NCBI GenBank assembly: GCA_949130495.1
Contig: OX422208.1
Coordinates: forward strand, 639,386,523-639,450,522
Direction of reading: 5' to 3'
From: Sambucus nigra
Taxonomy: Eukaryota; Streptophyta; Magnoliopsida; Dipsacales; Adoxaceae
DNA: 64,000 nucleotides
Shown here: piece after piece, positions 47,250-58,915 of the stretch
Position numbering within the stretch: position 1 is the stretch's first letter
Layout of the letters: each line of letters begins with the position of its first letter
Notes under the pieces: generated by a model
What the model saw: the letters and a program-made list of their open reading frames with translations, nothing else
What the model was told of the DNA's origin: nothing
Databases searched by the model: none
Position numbers and translations under genes: made by a program

Positions 47250-48400
47250 CAGCTAAGATATGGAAGACCTGGAGTGGAGGAGACCAGGCTCCTCTCCTTT
47301 GAGCGGGTCGTCGATAACCTGGAGGAGATCGCAACCAGTGGAAGTAAGAAAGATAGAATGTTCATGATCGGAGCCTCTTTTATAGACTAAAAGAAGAAGG
47401 AACCGACAGTAATTTTGAGGAACAACTTGGACGTTTTCGCGTGGGAACCCTGCGATTTGCCTGGGATTGAACCCAATGTGGTTTATCATCGACTGCACGT
47501 TGACCCAACTTTCAAGATGATCGTACAAAAGGCATAGTGAACTATACCCGATAAAGCCAAGGTTGTGGAGAAGGCAGTGGAAAAGCTACTGGATACAGGA
47601 TCCATACGGGAAGTTTAATTCCCTAAGTGGTTGTCCAACCCAATAGTGGTCACAAAAAGTAATGGAAAATGGAGAGTTTTTATTAACTTCACTGACCTTA
47701 ACCGGGCATGCCCTAAGGATAGTTTCCCTCTCCCAAAGATCGACCAGTTGGTGGACGCCACAGCAGCTCATGAAAGAATGAGTTTCCTGGACGCATACTC
47801 TGGGTACCACCAAATCCCTATACATTAGCCAGATCATGACAAGACAATATTCATCATCACCGTCGGGTTGTATAATTACAAGGTCATGCCCTTTGGGCTA
47901 AAAAATGTAGGAGCAACCTACCAGCGGTTCGTCACCAAAATGTTTAAGGACCAAATGGGAGACACCATGGAGGTCTACATCGATTATATGCTCGTTAAGA
48001 GAAGGCATAAAGAAAAACACCTCTCAGACCTATCAAGGACCTTCTAAATCCTCAAAAAATACCAGATGAAGCTTAATGAAAGTAAGTGTTACTTCGGTGT
48101 CTAATCAAGAAAATTTCTCGAGTACTTGGTTAGCAAGAGAGGCAATGAATCCAACCTGGACTAGATTGACGCCATCAATAGGGTGCAACCCCCCCCCCCC
48201 CCCCGTACGATAAGAGACGTACAAAAGCTCACAAGGATGCTCTCCGCCCTAAATCGGTTCATCTCGAAGTCATCCGAAAGGTGCCAGCCATTCTTCCAGT
48301 TGGTGAAAAAAAGAAAAAATGTGGAGTGGAATGAGGATTGATCGAAGGCATTAGAGGAGATCAAAGCTTACCTCAGCATACCACCCTTGATCGTAATACC
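47250..48400 (+). pseudogene. pol: Reverse transcriptase of element E
   Basis: Blocks in order: DVFAWEPCDLPGIEP, KSNGKWRVFINFTDLN (47631-47828 frame), SFLDAYSGYHQIP, VMPFGLKNVGATYQR, and the catalytic box VYIDYMLVKR at about 47975. Tyr replaces the second Asp of YIDD, so the enzyme is inactive. A 16-base C run lies at 48189-48204, between LD-stop-IDAINRV and RTIRDVQKLTRM. Stops are mostly TAG. Confidence 0.87.
48189..48204 (+). repeat. Poly-C tract of 16 within RT of E
   Basis: Uninterrupted Cs inside coding remnant, translating as a proline run. Few plant sequences keep such a run; its length may be unreliable. Confidence 0.9.
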
Positions 48401-48790
48401 TCAAGAGAATGATTGCCTATACCTATACCTCACAGTTTCCTGCCACGCTGTCAGTTTTGCACTGGTATGTGAAAAAAAGAAAATCCATCACCCAGTCTAT
48501 TATGAGAGCAAGACCTTCTTGGATGCTGAATAACGATACTTTCCGCTGGAAAATCTCTCCTTTGCACTAGTGGTAGCCTCAAGGAAATTGAAGAACTACT
48601 TTGAAGCTCACTCTATCATTGTCCTTACATCCCACACCCTTAAAGCAGTCCTATGAAAAGCAGATATGTCCGGCAGACTATCAAAATGGTCAGTCGAGCT
48701 AGAGAGATTTGACATCCAGTTTCAGCCAAAGACTACAATCAAGGGATAGGTCCTCACCGACTTCATCACAGAATTTATAAGCGAATAACC
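48401..48790 (+). pseudogene. pol: First RNase H of element E
   Basis: LYLYLTVSCHAVSFALV, YFPLENLSFALVVASRKLKN and IIVLTSHTLKAVL are the usual Gypsy RNase H blocks. At the first catalytic position Asp is replaced (YLTVS versus family YLAVS/YxDAS), and SH stands where TD is usual. Stops at 48530 and 48656. Confidence 0.72.
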
Positions 48791-48829
48791 TTACTACCAA
48801 CTTAAACTTGTTGGTCAAAGGGAAGATCA

Positions 48830-49200
48830 CTCGGCATATTATGTTTGGTGAGTGTTCGTTAACGGAGCCTACAACTCCAAAGTGGCATGAGTAGGCATTG
48901 TGCTGGTTACCCCAGAAGATACAATCCTCGAGTAAGGAATCACGATTAGATTTGAAGCCTTCAACAATGAAGCAGAGTATAAAGCATTAATAGCAGGCCT
49001 ACGAAAGGCACATGCGCTAAGGTTAAAATAACTCCAGGTGTTTCGCGACTCACAACTGGTCTCTAATCAGATAAGCGGAGACTTCAATGCGAGGGATAAA
49101 AGAATGGAGGCCTACCTCACCACAATAAAGAAATTAATGTCTAACTTCAAACAAGTCAGGTTCCAACAGTTTCTCAAAGGATAAAACAGTCATCATGACG
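48830..49200 (+). pseudogene. pol: Second (archaeal-type) RNase H of element E
   Basis: WSVFVNGAYNSK-like start, with a stop after VYYVW (Asn for the first Asp). IRFEAFNNEAEYKALIAGL has the catalytic Glu, and LQVFRDSQLVSNQISGDF has the catalytic Asp. This additional domain, with the preceding one, is diagnostic of the Tat lineage. Confidence 0.78.
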
Positions 49201-50590
49201 CCCTAGCAGCCTTAAGTTCAACGATCACTTCTGACTTAAAGAGAACAATTCCGATCGACTTCCTCGCCCAGCCAAGCATTAACCAGAGTGACAAACTGCA
49301 ATACATAGGTCATGTCCTCCAGATTAAATCATCCCCCAGTTGGATGGACCCCTTAAGTGACTATTTCAAAAATGGTGCCCTACCAGACGATAAGAAGGCC
49401 GCTCATTAGATAAGAGTCAAAGCTGCTCGCTTTCACTTATCTCCAGAGGACAAGCTGTATAAGAGATATTTCACCAGTCCATACCTCCAATGTGTTCACC
49501 CGAAGGATGTCGAATAAGTTTTGCGCGAGCTCCATAAGGGAATCTGTGGAAGTCATATTAGGGGCAGGTCACTGGCTTTCTGAACAATGAAGAAGGGCTA
49601 CTGGTGGCCATACATGCAGAAGGATTTTAGGATATATGCTCGCAAGTGCAAAAAATGTAAACTTCACGCTCCTATGGTTCACCAATCGGCTAGTGATCTA
49701 AAGTCACTTACCAACCCATGGCCCTTCGCCCAATGGGGAATGGACATCATAGGCCCTCTTCCTACTGTTGCCAAGAATCGCAAGTATTTATTGGTCATGA
49801 TAGGCTACTTCACCAAATTGATAGAGGTAGAGCCACTAGCAAACATCACAGATGAGGATATGATGAGATTTATATGGAAGAACATTATCACCCTCTTTGG
49901 GATCCTCAGGACCATCATCACTGACAACGGAACCCAGTTCGAAAGAGGCCTCTTCTAGGGTTTCTGTAATGACCATAAGATCAGGAACCTTTTCATCTCA
50001 GGGGCCTACCCTCAAAGCCACGGACAAGCTAAAGCGTCCAACAAAATAGTAATTGGTGGATTGAAAAAACGATTAGAGCGAGCCAAAGGGGCATAGGTGA
50101 GTGAGGTGCCACACATCCTATGGGCCTACCGCACTACCCCACGGCGAGCAACCAGGGAGACCCCATTCGCACTGACATATGGTGTGGAGGCAAATATTTC
50201 CTTGGAAGTTAGCCTCCCCACCATAAGTTCCACCCTGGTCGACCAAGGCCAGAACGATGCATCATTACTCCCTGAACTTGACCTAGCTGAGGAACGATGA
50301 GAGATGGTTCTAGTGAAACCAGTAGGCTATCAGCAACAGCTAGCAAAGCACTACAATAAGAAGGTAAATTCAAGAGAATTCCAAGTTGGGGATTACGTCC
50401 TAAGGAATGTTCTTGGAAGCGCAGTAAAACCATCAGATGGAAAGCTAGGACCAAATTAGGAGTGACTATTCAAGGTGATAAGGGATAGCCTACAAGGAGC
50501 CTATCACTTAGAAATGTTGGAGGGCAGGGAGATACCTCGAGCTTGGAACTCAACCAATTTAAAGAAATTCTACTTATATATGTCTATGTT
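49201..50590 (+). pseudogene. pol: Integrase of element E
   Basis: HHCC module: LHKGICGSHIRGRSL and YARKCKKCKLHA. Core (frame 49587-49958): WGMDIIGPLPT (first Asp) and TIITDNGTQFERG (second Asp). The catalytic Glu position in HGQAKASNK is Lys. Then ILWAYRTTPRRATRETPFAL (50097-50300 frame) and the C-terminal SREFQVGDYVLRNV and EIPRAWNSTNLKKFY. Stops at 49959 and others. Confidence 0.87.
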
Positions 50591-51029
50591 GATCTTTTAT
50601 TACGATGTTAAAAATTGCAATTAATTTTTCATTTCTGGTTAATAAAAGATTATTTGGCAGTGACATTCTATAAAAAGTCAATTTTTTATGGTGAACTTTA
50701 TAACTTGTGCACCTTTTCCAAGCGACAAGGTCCCCACTTAACATATAAAAAGAGGGTATTACCCTCCTCAGGTTCTCGTTATCAAACACGAATAACCTTT
50801 TAGCTTGCCCCTGATAATAAATGAAGCCGTATAGGGGACCCTTAGGCAGCTTGATCGACTCAGGTTTGTCACCAAATAATGTTTGGCTAAAAACTTGCCT
50901 CAATATAACATCCAACACCAGATGTGTCCTCGCCACTGCCACACTTAGGCCTAAGGGGGTGTGACGACACAACCTAAAAGGTCAAGTGGGGCAAATGGTA
51001 TCTTATGAGAATACTGGACTGGGAGGATA
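50591..51029 (+). other. 3' untranslated part of element E before F
   Basis: No gene. Contains AAGAGGGTATTACCCTCCTC, an inverted repeat near 50750. The 132-codon minus-strand frame at 50574-50972 overlaps the end of integrase and has no known motif; I do not call it. Confidence 0.5.
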
Positions 51030-51034
51030 CTCAC
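51030..51034. repeat. Target duplication of element F, left half
   Basis: CTCAC, identical to 60909-60913. Confidence 0.92.
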
Positions 51035-53031
51035 TGAAAATATGTTACTAAAGCCATTTATTAAAAATAAACTATTTAAGTAACTCCGAGCTGTTTTTTG
51101 AAGAAACTCTTTTCTTAAAAATCAAAACTATTTGAACACAAGATGTGTTTAATAAAACAGTATGTACGAGATCTATTCAAGATTTGACTAACAGGTTTAT
51201 AAAACAGTTTAAACAAACTTTAAACTCAGCACAACCAAGAATGAGATGAGGATATGTAGAAAGATTAAGTTCACGATTTTTTACGTGGTAAAACCTCACC
51301 AACTGAGGAAACATCCACGACTCCCTCTACGGAGTAAAATAAAAAAAATCCACTAAAACAAATTTACCAGTTACAAACTATATAACTAACATGCATACAA
51401 CTCAGACCTATATAAGTTTAGGAATGTACCCTCTGGTGTACTTATAACTTCTCTGCAGTTCTGATTATAGATGTTGTTCTCCCAGTTTGTTAACTTCTGA
51501 TTTGTTCCATCACTTTACGTCGACTCGTGTTCACAAGAACTTATTAACAACACTTTTCGTGCTGTAAGGTGAAAGTGTTTGTGGAGGTGCTCTCTAACAC
51601 ATGCATGCACACACTCACACTTATTAAGTACGAACAGTCCTAGAAAATTACATATAAGGCTATATGCAGTGATTTTTCTTTTTCTCTCTTCTCACAAAAC
51701 TTTGAACCTTTTTGACCTTTAAATCAATCCCAGAATCCACGAATATCTTGCTTAGAAGACAGCCAAGATCTTAATCAATCTCAGAATTTTGAAAAGATTT
51801 TGGAGATTGAAAACCTGCAAGTGTGATTCCAAACTAGGTCAAAGGTTTAGTTTTAAGAGAACTAGAAACAAAAAACATTTATTATTGATTTCAAAGTTAA
51901 AAGCAATTTTTAGAAAAGAATCAACAATATATTTCTCAAGATGAGAAATAAAACATGTAGATCTAAGTGTGATGTAACATGCAGAACATAGATCTGAAAT
52001 TTCTATGAAGAAGAAAATACATCGAAGTAAACAGTTTAAGTTGGAAACCAGATCTAATGAACAAGAGGTTATAGCAACACAAATATCTCTCAAAAACTCA
52101 AGAACACTGAGGGTGGTGTTTTGGATATGTAGGAGTTTCATTGAAGTGTTTGGTTTGAAAGAGGTTTGACGAACAAGGGTTAGGGTTTCTAACTCTCTCT
52201 CTCTCTTTCTGTTTTCTCTCTTCTCTCTCTCTTCTCTCTACTCTCTCTTTTTTTACTCTCAGGAATGAACTGGCCAAAAGTCTTAGACGATTAGAGGAGG
52301 GTCCCTTTTATAAGATGAAGAGAAGGATCGAGAAGCAGGTTAAAAAATAAGGGTCAGGATTGAGTCAAGCTGGATTGACTTAAATCCAAGGGCTCACAGA
52401 AAGTGGTGATTAAAATTCACCTGATTGGTTCAGAAGGGATACACAGGGATTACCAAAGAAAGCATGCAGGTAGTTGATAAGGTTTGATCCAACGTTTGTA
52501 AGCATACGCGTTTATATACTCAGTAAAGAAACACAAAATGCACCAATCAGCAAGTAACAGGTGTTGATCGGTAAGACGATATAAAGCGCGCGTCTAAAAG
52601 TAATTACAACCACTCCCTGAATTCTGCCGCTTTTATTTTCTACCCAAACCAACTTTAAGCCAATAAACCCTTTAAACCATAATTAGAGATTGAACCCACA
52701 AATTTTTAAAACCAAGTTTTAATTAATAAAACCTTTATAAAAAAATGTTTATAAAATCCCAAAAAATTATTTAAAAAACAAATTTAGGGATTTAAACATA
52801 CTCAACAAATGTGCACACATAAGTATGCAATATGACATGTATAGGATGCATTCTACTGTGTGTAAGTGTTGGTAATTTGGTCTTGATCACTACAAGATAA
52901 ATGAATGAAATAGCAAACCAATCTCCGAGGTTCTTTGGTTTCTAGGATTGACATAATTTTGTTTTAATTTCCAAACTAGATGAACTCTTATACAATATAG
53001 ACTCAAGTGAGTCAAGAGTATAAGGGCTTCA
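51035..53031 (-). repeat. 3' LTR of element F (left copy)
   Basis: TGAAAATATG to AAGGGCTTCA, 1,997 bp. Contains a CT-rich run at 52190-52260 and a minus-strand TATAAAAGGGAC box at about 52301-52313. Confidence 0.96.
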
Positions 53032-53046
53032 ATCTCCCCCTTTGGA
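53032..53046 (-). other. Polypurine tract of element F
   Basis: Minus strand CCAAAGGGGGAGAT directly beside the LTR start TGAAGCCC. Confidence 0.88.
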
Positions 53047-53342
53047 AATATGAGACTAAATCTCCTTTGAGTCAACTAGGACTCGTAGCTCTACAAAAAG
53101 ATAAGAAAAATCTATTCCTATAAAGATTCTATCTACCCAAATCCTAGAAAGCAAAAGTACATAACTCAACTATTTATAATTGAATACCCTACTACATCAG
53201 TTGAGAAAAACTGTACAAAAACCTGCAATGAATCACTAAGATCAAGCAGTTTAGCATATATACAAATATTCATAACGACTCAAATTTCTCCCCCATTTTG
53301 TCTCAAATGGACAAAGGGAAAAACTTGGATAAACAACAAAGG
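53047..53342 (-). other. 3' untranslated stretch of element F
   Basis: About 300 bp between the end of pol and the polypurine tract. No ORF with support. Confidence 0.5.
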
Positions 53343-55161
53343 TATTACTCATCACAAACCATACCAATAGATTTACGCAAAGAAATGAATCTATTATAAT
53401 CTAGAGGTTTGGTAAACATATCTGCGAGTTGCAAATCAGTAGGAAGATAATTGATTTCTAATTCCTTAGTTTCAACCAATTCGCGTATAAAGTGATGTCT
53501 TATTTTTATGTGCTTTGTTCGCGAGTGTTGAATAGGGTTTTAGAAATATTAATCGCACTTTGATAATCACAATAGAGATGCAGTTGGTTTTCTTGAATAT
53601 TATAATCACTTAGCATTTGTTTAAGCCAAAGTAATTGTGCACAACAGATGCCAGCGGCTATGTATTCAGATTCAGCTGTCGAGAGTGATGTGCAGTTTTG
53701 TTTCTTACTACACCATCCTACCAAGTTATTACCTATATAATAACATGCTCCTGATGTTCTTTTACTATCATCAGTACACCCAGCCCATTCAGCATCAGTG
53801 TACCCAATTATAGTGCTTGGTGTGTCATTAGTGTACCAAAGTCCTAGATTCAGAGTGCCTTTCACATATTTAATGATACATTTAACAGAATTCAAATGGC
53901 TCTCTTTAGGATTATTTTGATAACGAGCACATACACACACAACATACATAATATCAGGACGGGAGGCAGTAAGATATAGTAAGGTTCCTATCATACTACG
54001 ATATAGAGTAGGATCTACTGATTTTCCATTTTCATCTTTAGAAAGTTTTAGCGTAGTACTCATGGGCGTTCTAGCATCTTTAGCACTCTCTAGGCCAAAT
54101 TTCTTTACTATCTCTAAAGCATACTTAGATTGCGATACAAATAATCCTTCTGAATTTTGTTTGACTTGAAGGCCTAAGAAGAATTGTAACTCCCCCATAA
54201 GGGACATTTGAAATTCCTTATGCATAGTTTCAGATAAGGATTTTACTTCTGAGGGAGAAGTTGATCCAAAGATAATATCGTCAACATAAACTTGAGCAAT
54301 AATTATGTGTTTGTCAAAATGTTTGACAAAAAAGGTTTGATCATTTCCACCTCTTTTGAAACCTTTATCAAAGAGAAAACTGGAAAGACACTCATACCAA
54401 GCTCTAGGTGCTTATTTAAGGCCATACAAAGCCTTTTTAAGACTAAATGCATGATTTGGATATTGAGGGTCAATGAACCCTTTAGGTTGTTCTACATAGG
54501 TCTCTTCAGTCAATATTCCATTAAGGAATGCATATTTGACATCCATTTGGTAAAGTGTAAAATGCAAGTGGAAAGCTATAGCAAAGAGCAGACGAACATA
54601 TTCTAAACGAGTAACAGGGGCAAAAGTCTCGTTAAAATCTATTCCTTCAATTTGAGAGTATCCTTGAGCAACTAATCTAGCTTTATTTCTAATTATTATC
54701 CCATTTTCATCAGTCTTATTTTTAAAAATTCAACGTGTGCCAATAACCTTTTTGTGATCAGGACGAGGAACAAGATACCAAACATCATGAATGACAAATT
54801 GAAGAAGTTCTTCCTGCATAGCAGAAATCCAGTGAGAGTCATTCAATGCCTCATTTACATTCTTTGGTTCCACAAGGGAAACAAAACATGCATAATGTGC
54901 ATAATTTCTTAGTTGGGATCTTGTACGCACTATCTCATTAGGATTACCAACTACATTATTTATGGGATGATCTTTAGAAACCCAGTTAGGTAATTCAGGA
55001 ATCTCAATTGGTAATGAATTATTTATTTCAAAAGAGTCATTTTCTAACATGTTTGTAGACACTTCCTCAAGAGTTGATTCACCAGCCTTATTCTCTACAG
55101 TAGTGTCACTTATAATTACATTTATGGATTCCATCAAGGTTTTAGTGCGAATATTATACAC
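53343..55161 (-). pseudogene. pol: Reverse transcriptase and RNase H of element F
   Basis: Frame 54730-55161 holds the RT start (WISAMQEELLQFVIHDVWYL). Reading continues in the same protein through one TGA (a Trp codon) and one TAA (a Gln codon). It includes YQMDVKYAFLNG and the intact catalytic box VYVDDIIFGS. Frame 53506-54225 (239 codons) gives ELQFFLGLQVKQNSEG, then RNase H: GYTDAEWAGCTDD (Asp), STAESEYIAAG (Glu), YCDYQSAINIS (Asp). A lost A in an A-run near 53530 shifts the last ~60 codons, which end MVCDE then stop. Of all RTs here this keeps every catalytic residue. Confidence 0.92.
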
Positions 55162-56125
55162 TTGATAGGCTCTACTGTTAGGCGAGTATCCTAGAAATAT
55201 AGCTTTATCTCCCCTACTCTCAAATTTGGATAAGTGTTCCCTATCTTTGCATACATAAGAAGTACTGCAAAAGGTTTTAAGGTACTTAAGATTGGGCTTT
55301 TATTATACTAAAGTTCGTAAGGAGTTTGTTTCAAATTATTTCTAAGATAGACCCTATTTATGATGTGATATGCAGTACGAATAGATTCTACCCAAAAGTA
55401 TTTAGGTAAATTCTTGGCATGTAACATAACTCGTGCCATCTCTTGAAGGGTACGATTATTTCTCTCGGCAATTCCATTTTGTTGAGGAGTCTTAGGAGCA
55501 CTGAATTCGTGTTTGTAACCATTATAGTCACAGTATTCAATAATACCAGTGTCTTTGAATTCATCACCTCTTTCACTACGAATTCTATTTACTTGAGTGT
55601 CCTTTTCATTTTCAATCCGAAGAAGAATTTTTAAGAAAGTTTGAAAAGTGTCGGACTTTTGTTTTAAAAGGGCTACCCAAGTAAATCTAGTGAAGTCATC
55701 AACTATAACTAGAATATAACTGTGTCCACAAAGACTAACAGTTTGGGAGGGACCCATTAGGTCCATATGGATGAGCTCCAAGGGATTATAGGTAAGACTA
55801 TCATTAACTTTCTTATGAGGTGCCTTAACAATTTTACCTTTCTGACAAGAACCACAGACAATGTTGGGTATGGGTTTGATTTTAGGAACTCCTCTAACTA
55901 TTTCCTGAGAGGTCAGTCTGCTAAGATTATCGTAATTTATATGACCCATTTTATTATGACATATCTCGTTGTCATCCATTCTGGAAACATTACAGATTTC
56001 AGACTTGTTCATGACAGTATAACAATTGTCAGGAGTCCTGAATCCTGTAATTATGCATTCACCTTTTTCATTTAAAATTTTGCAATTGTTCTTTGAAAGG
56101 TAACAATATGATCTAAGTCACAAAA
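55162..56125 (-). pseudogene. pol: Integrase of element F
   Basis: Frame 55308-56012 (234 codons): CHNKMGHINYDNLSRL and VCGSCQKGK (zinc module), HMDLMGPSQTVSLCG (first Asp), RIRSERGDEFKD, and NGIAERNNRTLQEMARVM (catalytic Glu). The second catalytic position, usually SDRG, reads SERG here, so an Asp is replaced by Glu. Upstream, a one-base loss in a T-run near 56094 separates it from protease. Downstream a TAG at the Trp after TPYEL and a shift separate it from RT. Confidence 0.9.
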
Positions 56126-58855
56126 TTACGAGATACTAAGTAGATTGGCCTTAAGACCTTTAACTAGAAGAACATCTTTAAGAATAGGAAGTCCATCTTC
56201 TTGGAGAGTACCTTTGCCTATGATCTGAGATGATACTCCATCACCAAAAATTACTTTTCCACCAGCAAAGATGGTTTTATTTAAGAGTTTTGTATCATCA
56301 CCAGTCATGTGCTTAGAACATCCAGAGTCTAAATACCAACCAGATGATGTGTGTTCAGCTTTTAAAGCAGTAACAACTGTGTTACACTTCATCTGGGGTA
56401 ATAGATCATCTGTTCTAACCCAAATTTCTCTAGTTTTCATTTTGCGCTTATTAGCTCTCAATTGATAAAATTTGCGAGCATTGGATTTTTGGTGAAAAAT
56501 GTTTTTCACATGATTTTGAATTTTGTGAAAGACTTGAGCATTTAAATTAGGAAGATTTTTAGGCATCCTTCTAGGAAATGTTCTTTTAGGTTTGGTCTTT
56601 CTCTTCCTATAATTAGAGTTTTTGTCTGGTTGTCTAGGAAGTACATAATTGTTGTGGCTCCAGCGAGAATAGTTAAAATTCTCATAGATATGAGGATTAC
56701 AGACAGGTTTAATAAGTCTCATATCATAGAAACCATCAAAAGAGTGATCGTATATGTCGCAGTAAGAGCAATAAAGATTGCTCAAAATTGGGGTCTCCTT
56801 AGGAAAGTCTCTAAACAAAGGTTTTAAGGAATTTTGAGGTTGAACTCTATTCCTAGGTAGTACAGGTTTGAATGTAGATTCACTCTTTCTAATAAAGGGG
56901 CAGACGTATTTAGCCTTAGGTGAACTTTCATGTTTAGAGCAACTTGATTCCCCAATGCTAAAATTTTGATGTTTTGAATCAAACTCAGTTTTTAGGGAAT
57001 GAAAATCTGAGCCTGTTTCAATAGGTCTTTTACCTCCTGACACAAACTTGATAGGTTCAAAAGATTTTGTTTGTGTCTTTAAATTGGGGCAAAACCCTAT
57101 TCCAGTTCGATCATCAGAATTGGTTTTAGATTCAGCAACAAATTCATCAAAACAGTTAGAATTATTTTCGAATTTTGTAAATTTTTTTAAAACAGTTGTT
57201 GTCTTTTCTTTGGTTTGTTCCAATTCTAACAATTTCCCTTTGTATTTTTTCTCCAGAGTTTCATTTATTTCAGTCAAATTTCTGAGTTTTTCATCAAACA
57301 TTTTAATTTCACTTTCATGAGTTAAACATTGGGTGGTATACTCTTTAGCATTCAGTTTGACCATCAGGCTTAGATCTTCCAACTTTTTGGTAAGATCTTT
57401 CATAATTTTTTCTAGTCTAGCACTTTTCCTGAGAGTTTTAGCATAAAGTGTGTGAATGTCTGGGATGTCTTCATTGTCTGAGTCACTAAGTGTAGTGTGT
57501 GAAGTGACCCCTAAGGCTTCATTCTTTGAACTCACACACCCATTGACATCGTCATTATCGCTTTCCCTTTGACTCACACACCTCGAAGAAGAGATAGCAA
57601 TATTCTCAGTAATCAAAGCATCAAAACCAGGAACAGCAATATTCGAACCATCAGACATAGAATTATTTGATTCATCCTCACTAACAAGCACATGCATATC
57701 ATCATTATATATAATCTTGGCAAAGAAAGACATGCAAGAATCAAAAACATCAGATGACTCAGGTTCCTCATTTTCAGAGTCACTTGAATCATCCCATGTT
57801 TTGCAAATGTTGTCTCTAGTGTGTTTGTTTTGAGCGTTCAAGTTAACTCTACAGTCTTGTGCAATGTGCCCTAGTTTACAACATCTATAGCATTCAGTCT
57901 TCTTAAGATCTTTATTAGGTCTAATGTGAGAGTCCTTGTGATTTTTGTCATGGCTTTTCTCATGAGGTCTGTGATTAGAGGGAGTTGGATAATTTGACTT
58001 ACCTTGTTTATTTGCCATTTTGTTTCTAAACCTAATGATTTTCTTAAACTGTTTTGACATTAAGGAAATCTGATTGTCCAAACTTTCTATATCACATTCC
58101 TCATCAGAGTCCTCATTGGAAGTATTAAACTCAGGATTAATAAATTTAGAAGAGAAGCTTAGATTGGAATTAGTCTGTTTCCTATGGGACTGGGTCAATT
58201 GTTTCTTAAATTCCAGTTCCATTTCCACAGTTCTTAATTTACTACTGAGTAGTTCAGGAGTGAGATTAATATCACACATTTCCTCAATAGCATATATTTT
58301 GTTATCATATTTCTGTGGTAATGATCTCAGAATTTTAGATACAATTTCTTGTCTATCGTAAGTTATCCCATTAGCATGTAGTTTGGTCACAATATCAGTT
58401 AGGTTCATATAGAAGTCATCAAATGACTCAGTCTCAGACATAATTAGGGAATTATACTGTTGAATGAGAATTTGAGTTTTAGCAGCCTTTACTCTAGTGT
58501 CACCTTCATGAGCAGTAACCAAAGTGTCCCAAGCTTCCATAGAAGTGGTACAAGATGAGATTCTTTTGAATTCATTTATGGACATAAATATGTCATTCTC
58601 TCCTTTGTTATTATTTTGAGAAACTTGTTTCTCTTCTTGAGTGAACTCACTTAATGCTTTCTTAATCCTCTCATTACTTCCTTCAGTGGCTAGTTTTGTA
58701 GGAAAAGTGTAACCATTTTCAACAATGTCCCATACATCATCTCCCAGAGTTCCTTGAATGAAAGCATTCATTCTTACTTTCCAGTAAGCAAAATTGGTTC
58801 CATCAAAGATAGGAGGTCTGGTCAAGTTACCAAATCTTTCGTTTTTCTCGTCCAT
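56126..58855 (-). CDS. gag: Gag-protease open reading frame of element F
   Basis: 909 codons uninterrupted, the longest frame in the window, starting MDEKNERFGNLTRPP at the first Met after the primer site. Residues 1-230 are the Copia gag core (FAYWKVRMNAFIQG, FDDFYMNLTDIVTKL). Zinc knuckle CYRCCKLGHIAQDC is at 322-335. A long coiled coil (about 455-560, KSARLEKIMKDLTKKLEDL) is typical of the enlarged Sirevirus gag. A second Cys/His cluster (CSYCDIYDHSFDGF) has Phe for the last Cys. Protease near 840 has YLDSGCSKHMTGDD. It ends at ANLLSIS with TAA, probably a mutated Gln codon. Gag packages RNA and protease processes it. Confidence 0.93.
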   Translation of the reverse strand: MDEKNERFGNLTRPPIFDGTNFAYWKVRMNAFIQGTLGDDVWDIVENGYTFPTKLATEGSNERIKKALSEFTQEEKQVSQNNNKGENDIFMSINEFKRISSCTTSMEAWDTLVTAHEGDTRVKAAKTQILIQQYNSLIMSETESFDDFYMNLTDIVTKLHANGITYDRQEIVSKILRSLPQKYDNKIYAIEEMCDINLTPELLSSKLRTVEMELEFKKQLTQSHRKQTNSNLSFSSKFINPEFNTSNEDSDEECDIESLDNQISLMSKQFKKIIRFRNKMANKQGKSNYPTPSNHRPHEKSHDKNHKDSHIRPNKDLKKTECYRCCKLGHIAQDCRVNLNAQNKHTRDNICKTWDDSSDSENEEPESSDVFDSCMSFFAKIIYNDDMHVLVSEDESNNSMSDGSNIAVPGFDALITENIAISSSRCVSQRESDNDDVNGCVSSKNEALGVTSHTTLSDSDNEDIPDIHTLYAKTLRKSARLEKIMKDLTKKLEDLSLMVKLNAKEYTTQCLTHESEIKMFDEKLRNLTEINETLEKKYKGKLLELEQTKEKTTTVLKKFTKFENNSNCFDEFVAESKTNSDDRTGIGFCPNLKTQTKSFEPIKFVSGGKRPIETGSDFHSLKTEFDSKHQNFSIGESSCSKHESSPKAKYVCPFIRKSESTFKPVLPRNRVQPQNSLKPLFRDFPKETPILSNLYCSYCDIYDHSFDGFYDMRLIKPVCNPHIYENFNYSRWSHNNYVLPRQPDKNSNYRKRKTKPKRTFPRRMPKNLPNLNAQVFHKIQNHVKNIFHQKSNARKFYQLRANKRKMKTREIWVRTDDLLPQMKCNTVVTALKAEHTSSGWYLDSGCSKHMTGDDTKLLNKTIFAGGKVIFGDGVSSQIIGKGTLQEDGLPILKDVLLVKGLKANLLSIS

Positions 58856-58901
58856 ATTTGATTTTCAGAAACACAGGATCTCTTTAAAAGAAGTTTACCA
58901 A
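58856..58901 (-). other. Leader of element F
   Basis: 46 bases between the primer site and the gag start. Too short for other features. Confidence 0.6.
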
Positions 58902-58913
58902 GCTCTGATACCA
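58902..58913 (-). other. Primer-binding site of element F (initiator tRNA-Met)
   Basis: Minus strand TGGTATCAGAGC, two bases after the LTR end. Confidence 0.93.
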
Positions 58914-58915
58914 AT

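Noticed and set aside
50574..50972. 132-codon minus-strand ORF after the integrase of E
   Set aside because: Overlaps the end of integrase, no motif or splice logic, and is cut off from the antisense units by F; insufficient evidence for a gene.
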